A DNA stretch of 64,000 nucleotides, from contig CM034105.1 of NCBI GenBank assembly GCA_019914945.1, positions 11,780,001 through 11,844,000 of the forward strand. Reading direction: 5' to 3'. The notes beneath the pieces are model-generated. The model was not told the DNA's origin. It was given only the letters and a program-made list of their open reading frames with translations, and searched no databases. Origin of the DNA: Typha latifolia. Lineage: Eukaryota; Streptophyta; Magnoliopsida; Poales; Typhaceae. Each line of letters begins with the position of its first letter. The stretch's first letter is position 1. Positions 60,130 to 64,000 of the stretch are shown in pieces. The translations under genes and the position numbers were made by a program.

Positions 60130-60624
60130 AAATTCAGCCCTAGCATTAGGGTTAGGTTATTTGAATGACGGAGATGAAGCACACGATTTTTGAGGCATGC
60201 CAAAATTTTGCCAACCAGTTCAACCACCTCATGCGAACTAGTTTGGAACCCATGAACATAACCCCGAGCACGAGTACGAGCCTGAGGATGAAAGGTGGAA
60301 TGACCCTGTGGGCCCGCATAATTAGACTGAGTCGAACCCAAGTGTAGCTCGGGTGCAACATGAGCCGAACCCGTGGACCTATGACCCACATGACTAACCT
60401 CGACCACAAGGTCACTTGGCCCGCGATGACAAACCACATTTTGGGATCCAAGATAGGACCGTCAAGCTTGACTTCCTAAAATTCTCTAGAGCAGACTCGC
60501 TAGATTGGACCTATCTAGCGGAGCAATTTTTCATGTACCATAGCACGCCCGACCACCAGAAGGTCCAGCTAGCTTCATTCCATTTGGAGCTTATCAAAAA
60601 GCCTAAAAATAAGTGGGAGTATTA
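60130..60624 (+). pseudogene. Ty3/gypsy-like gag fragment
   Basis: The last 70 codons are open (60416-60625) and contain KLDFLKFSRADSLDWTYLAE, QFFMYHSTPDHQKVQLASFH and LEL, the pattern of plant Ty3/gypsy gag (KLDFP.F.G.DP..W...AEQ.F followed by VQLASFHLEG). Upstream in the same region, an acidic Pro/Glu-rich stretch (EHEYEPEDERW) is broken by at least three stops. The frame ends at 60623 and no protease or polymerase follows. The element is truncated and inactive. Confidence 0.75.
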
Positions 60625-60839
60625 AAATACAAAATATAAAAATTTAGTAAATACTAGTCTGAGATCCCTGATTTTGATATATATTTTTTGGATATTTTGC
60701 ATGTATATCTGTCTGAAGTAGATATTTGCCCCTCAAAACATTTTTTTTGCATATCTTTTATATTACCTTTTTGATAAATATAAGATTATGTTATGAACTA
60801 GATGTGGACTGATCCGGACATAAAAAAATTATAAAAAAT

Positions 60840-61180
60840 TAGGTGGAGGTAGCCTCGTAAGTTGGGGTTCTAATGACTCTAGTTTCACCTAAATCGGAGG
60901 TATGAAAAGATATAATTAAAATAATGGAGATAGGTCTAAATAGGGCAGAACGGTAAACATCTGATGTTGCGGCGGTCGTCGGAGGGTGACGGACGGTCAA
61001 GGGTGGTGGTGGACGTCTGTAAGGTAGGGTGGCTACTGGAGGTAGGAGGTGGCTAGGGTTTAGAAGGTCAGAATATTTCTACGGCTATGATATACTCTTA
61101 GAAAGATAAAGCGATCTAACGACTATGATAAAAGATAAGGACGAAAATAATAACTTGACTAAACTCAGATTTTTTCAATG
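60840..61180 (+). mobile_element. LTR-like segment, right copy (truncated)
   Basis: It matches the left copy from GTTCTAATGACTCTAGTTTC through GGTGGCTACTGGAGG and GATCTAACGACTATGATAAAA, then CTCAGATTTTTTCAATG. Beyond about 61180 the two copies share only a TATA-like box (here CCCCTATTTATAGG), and the ~31-bp subrepeats are missing. Confidence 0.6.
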
Positions 61181-62170
61181 ATAATTATCAACACATGTCC
61201 ACCCCTATTTATAGGAGTAAAATCCTTAGCGGATCGGATCCATATGCGGAGTATCTGATATATTTGAAATTCAAAACAATAATATAAAGCTAAGTAACTA
61301 ACTTAACTCGACTCGACTTGGCTCGACTTAACCCATGTGGTCGAATCGTAACAATCCACCGCGCTTCCGACACCTTATTCTTAAGGTGACTAGTCTCTCA
61401 CATCCTTGTACTCATACAACTTGTCGTGCCAACTAGTGGATTCAGGTTCGTCAAATACGTAAAGCACGATAATGCAATATTTCGTGCATGCATTGCGTAC
61501 TTATAATATTATAAGCTTCTCTCCCTCTATCCATCAATCTATTTTAAATCAAATCGAAGGGTATTACAGTAATTTTTCTCATTATTTTATTAATTTTATA
61601 TCACATTAAAAATAATTATTACATCGTAAACATAAGAATAACTATTCCTAGAATACAATCATCATTTTAGGAATAATAAATTAGGTTTAGCTATTCCTAT
61701 TCCTCCCTATTCTAGATGTTTACAGGGCCTTAGATCTTCAATAACTATTTAGAAGCTTAAAGACAATGAGACAAGAAGTTGATGCAATCATTTATCAAAA
61801 GTTAATGCTTGCTGTTGTCATGCAATTATTCACAAAACCACAAGCAGCAACCAGCAGTATATTCAATGGGGAGTTTTTAATCAAAGCACTGTTACAGGGT
61901 TCTGCAGTATGTTACTGTTTAAACTAATTTCATTCTAGTATAAGTTTTGTTAGTTCATCAAATTGCTCTCTTATGAATCACCATATATCTATACTGAAAA
62001 ACTGTCCGAAAAAATAATCAAAAGTCGTTATCTGAGAAAACGATTCATATGTAATATGCCAATATACCAGAGTAACAAATTACTCTCGATCTATCGATTC
62101 ATATATTTCTTCCAAGAAGAAAACAATCCACTAGCTCCAATAAAATTTTTTGGCCTTAATTAGTCCAAGG

Positions 62171-62386
62171 ATGGACTCTTCTTCTACTCAACCAATTCCT
62201 CTCTTTTGTTGCATTGCAAGAGAGAGGGGGGAAAAAGGACTCCTTGGTCATCAAGCTGCATGTGCTGCACATGAAGTGTTATCACTTTGTTCCAAAAAAC
62301 ACAAGTGCCCACCCCTTCTTTATGATCACAGCTTAATTCCAATCCTCGAAAGTCTACTCGCAATCAATTTATTATGTATTACTTGA
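62171..62386 (+). CDS. Hypothetical 71-aa ORF, doubtful
   Basis: An ATG-started frame begins MDSSSTQPIPLFCCIARERG and has seven cysteines, then a leucine-rich end. I recognise no family, no signal peptide is clear, and there is no supporting promoter or intron signal. It may be part of an unrecognised exon or chance. Confidence 0.15.
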   Translation: MDSSSTQPIPLFCCIARERGEKGLLGHQAACAAHEVLSLCSKKHKCPPLLYDHSLIPILESLLAINLLCIT

Positions 62387-62583
62387 ATTTCTTCATTGAA
62401 ACACTAAGAGGCAAAGAGACTAACACATACAAGAGAAAAGAAATACACAAGATTTACTATGCCAGGTGCACAGCATCAATTAAAACTACAGATGAACTAG
62501 TTTTCTCAGTCGGACTAAGACATACTCCTCCTCACGAGAAGATGCTTTAATCCAACAAAAAACCAATTCCCACACAATTATTC

Positions 62584-62715
62584 TCATGTAGATTCCAAAC
62601 CCTTGTGATGCCTTGCTTCCTTGTTAACGTTGCTCAGAATCCTCTCATCAAGGTGGTGGTTGGCAGAAGTGTTTTCAAGCTCTAGGCCATTGGAGGTGGT
62701 CCTTTGGAATATCAT
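62584..62715 (-). CDS. Hypothetical 43-aa small ORF, doubtful
   Basis: A polar frame (starts MIFQRTTSNGLE, ends EARHHKGLEST) lies 7 bases after an AG that could be a splice acceptor (GACTTAG) on the minus strand. Its histidine-containing basic end superficially recalls small secreted-peptide precursors, but no known peptide motif (CLE, CEP, PIP, RGF) is present. Confidence 0.15.
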   Translation of the reverse strand: MIFQRTTSNGLELENTSANHHLDERILSNVNKEARHHKGLEST

Positions 62716-63140
62716 GGAAAACTAAGTCAGCAATCCATAATCCAATGGATTTTTGAAGGTAAAGTGGGCAAAAGCAAGGCTTGCAGTTGGCTGTACATAT
62801 ATTCCATGTTACTGATCATAGAAAAGGAAGAAGGGATGGTTCCATGTGAGTGAATTAGTGCTACAAAACCAAGTTTAAGAAGTATTTTTTTGTTTTGGCA
62901 TGTTTTAGAGCAACTTGCCATTGAACATAATTGACTTGTGCCATCTTATTTTCTAAGATCTATAGCCGGAGACATTAGAGCGGAGTTTGCTCTAAAATAT
63001 ATAGCAAGTAAATGCCATCATTTGAGTTGATTTCTATGAACATTATTAGAATATAAAATATTAAAATTATCGTCATTTGACTGTTTAAGTTTTTTAATTT
63101 AGTAGTAGTTGGTGAGTTAATATGGTATTAAAACAAAGTC

Positions 63141-63640
63141 AGCGCGTATTACTATAGTTTGAGCGTACATATACATTATGTGTTAATACATATGTAATGC
63201 ATTATCTTTTGACAAACAATATTAATTATTATCATGCTTTACTTATCTACCAGTGCTTATTACTATGTTAGGAGCATATCTATGCATTGTGTGCTGGTAC
63301 GTATGTAATGCATTACTTTTTGGCAAGCAATATCAATCATTATTATATTTTACTTATCTATTTGCGTTTATTACTATGGTGGAAGCATACTTATGCAGGT
63401 AAATATGTAATGCATTATATTTTGGCAAGAAATTTCAATTATTGTCATGCTTTACCTATCTATCAACGCCCATTATTATGGTGGGTGCGTACCTATGCAT
63501 TGTGTGCTGGTACGTATGTAATGCATTATATTTTGGCAACCAATATCAATCATAACTATGCTTTACCTATCTATTAGCACATATTACTACGATGGGAGCG
63601 TACCTACGTATTGTATACTGGTACGTGTATAATGCTTTAA
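63141..63640. repeat. Minisatellite, about five ~110-bp units
   Basis: Units start near 63143, 63253, 63363, 63464 and 63574 with TTATTACTATGGTGGGAGC-like sequence. Each carries CATTGTGTGCTGGTACGTAT, GTAATGCATTATATTTTGG and ATGCTTTACCTATCTAT. Spacings are about 110, 110, 101 and 110 bp. The middle unit has lost about 10 bp after GCAGGTAAATATG. A plus-strand frame stays open through three units only because the period is close to a multiple of three. Confidence 0.93.
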
Positions 63641-64000
63641 AATATTAGTTTATTTATATTAGTCTTTTGTTACATTTAATCCTACATATTTTATAGTCAA
63701 AAATAATATGTTATATTTTAAATATTATTATATTTAATATTAAAAATATTAAAATTTTATTTTACATGGAACATATATTTTTTAGTACTCTTTGCAAAAT
63801 GAGATTATTAATAATATTAAAATATTTATTCTTTCATATGTTTTATTTTAGCTTAAAACATGAGATTATTAATAATATTATATTATTTTTTTCCCAAATT
63901 TTCTATTTTATTATTTAAAAAAAATTAATTAGATTAATACATAGTTTAAATAGTAAATATATTATTTTATCTATGAGTTAATATTTAATTTGATAAAATA
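63641..64000. other. Very AT-rich end of the window
   Basis: Only A/T-rich sequence with a repeated GAGATTATTAATAATATTA motif (about 63801 and 63863). No gene. Confidence 0.6.

Larger units (their letters stand above)
59817..61352. repeat. ~31-bp inverted repeat bounding a 1.5-kb block
   Basis: ATTACGATCCGACCACATGG and the next 11 bases at 59817-59847 are almost the reverse complement of 61322-61352 (one or two mismatches). The block between them holds a GC-rich segment, the gag relic and the right LTR-like copy. The inverted ends may be transposon termini or two inverted LTR pieces. Confidence 0.7.
61353..63140. other. Gene-poor region near the right end
   Basis: No gene family is recognised. 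Two short frames are listed separately because they are the only candidates. The rest is AT-rich spacer. Confidence 0.4.

Noticed and set aside
60042..60451. Minus-strand frames of 99 and 131 codons
   Set aside because: They are antisense to the gypsy gag relic, which has the recognisable motif on the plus strand.
63141..63640. CRISPR-like array
   Set aside because: Units are ~110 bp contiguous minisatellite copies with no short repeat-unique spacer pattern, in plant nuclear DNA.
1..64000. Known plant microRNA precursors (miR156, 159, 160, 164, 166/167, 171, 172, 390, 395, 396, 399)
   Set aside because: I looked for the mature sequences by eye and saw none; the two hairpins in PCC1 intron 1 do not contain them.

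Overview
This is nuclear DNA from a flowering plant. It is AT-rich, its genes are split by GT-AG introns from about 0.1 to 5.6 kb, it is full of decayed transposable elements, and every recognisable protein belongs to a plant family. I cannot name the species; long introns and low GC are compatible with a non-grass monocot, but that is a weak inference. Nothing bacterial, viral or CRISPR-like is present.

Six protein-coding genes can be rebuilt exon by exon, and in each the frame closes across all splice sites. (1) 557-10386, minus: an RPRD/CREPT-like protein with an RNA polymerase II CTD-interacting domain (CID), plus a non-coding first exon near 12.0-12.3 kb. (2) 21041-23290, plus: PCC1, a small KEOPS/EKC complex subunit for tRNA t6A modification. 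(3) 31025-36537, plus: an orthologue of the immune kinase PBS1 (RLCK-VII) with an intact GDKSHVS site. (4, 5) 38189-39837 and 44312-45917, both minus: two tandem SWEET sugar transporters of 272 aa with the same exon lengths. (6) 55724-56673, plus: a NAC transcription factor of the NAC083/VNI2 type.

The rest is mobile and repeated DNA. The 5.6-kb CID-gene intron holds two copies of one non-coding element in opposite orientation and a 190-bp tandem duplication. From 12.56 to 16.6 kb there are three diverged ~1.3-kb tandem units, the third split by a 750-bp insertion. At 17.04-18.46 kb lies a non-autonomous hAT-like element. PCC1 intron 1 carries two adjacent fold-back repeats. An RTE-type LINE tail sits in a PBS1 intron. 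The SWEET region is a broken tandem array: units A and B keep genes, while unit C keeps only promoter-side DNA and is interrupted by a dead LINE. LTR fragments lie at 42.2-43.0 kb (with a primer-binding-site-like sequence), 48.9-49.8 kb, 58.8-59.5 kb and 60.8-61.2 kb, with a gypsy-like gag relic between the last two. The window ends in a ~110-bp minisatellite.

The genes are unrelated in pathway (transcription, tRNA modification, immunity, sugar export, stress or developmental regulation) and form no operon-like unit. The points most worth a second look are the GC-AG intron that SWEET copy A needs to stay in frame, the decayed third SWEET unit, the paired fold-backs in PCC1, the upstream ORFs ahead of PBS1, and the inverted element pair in the CID-gene intron.
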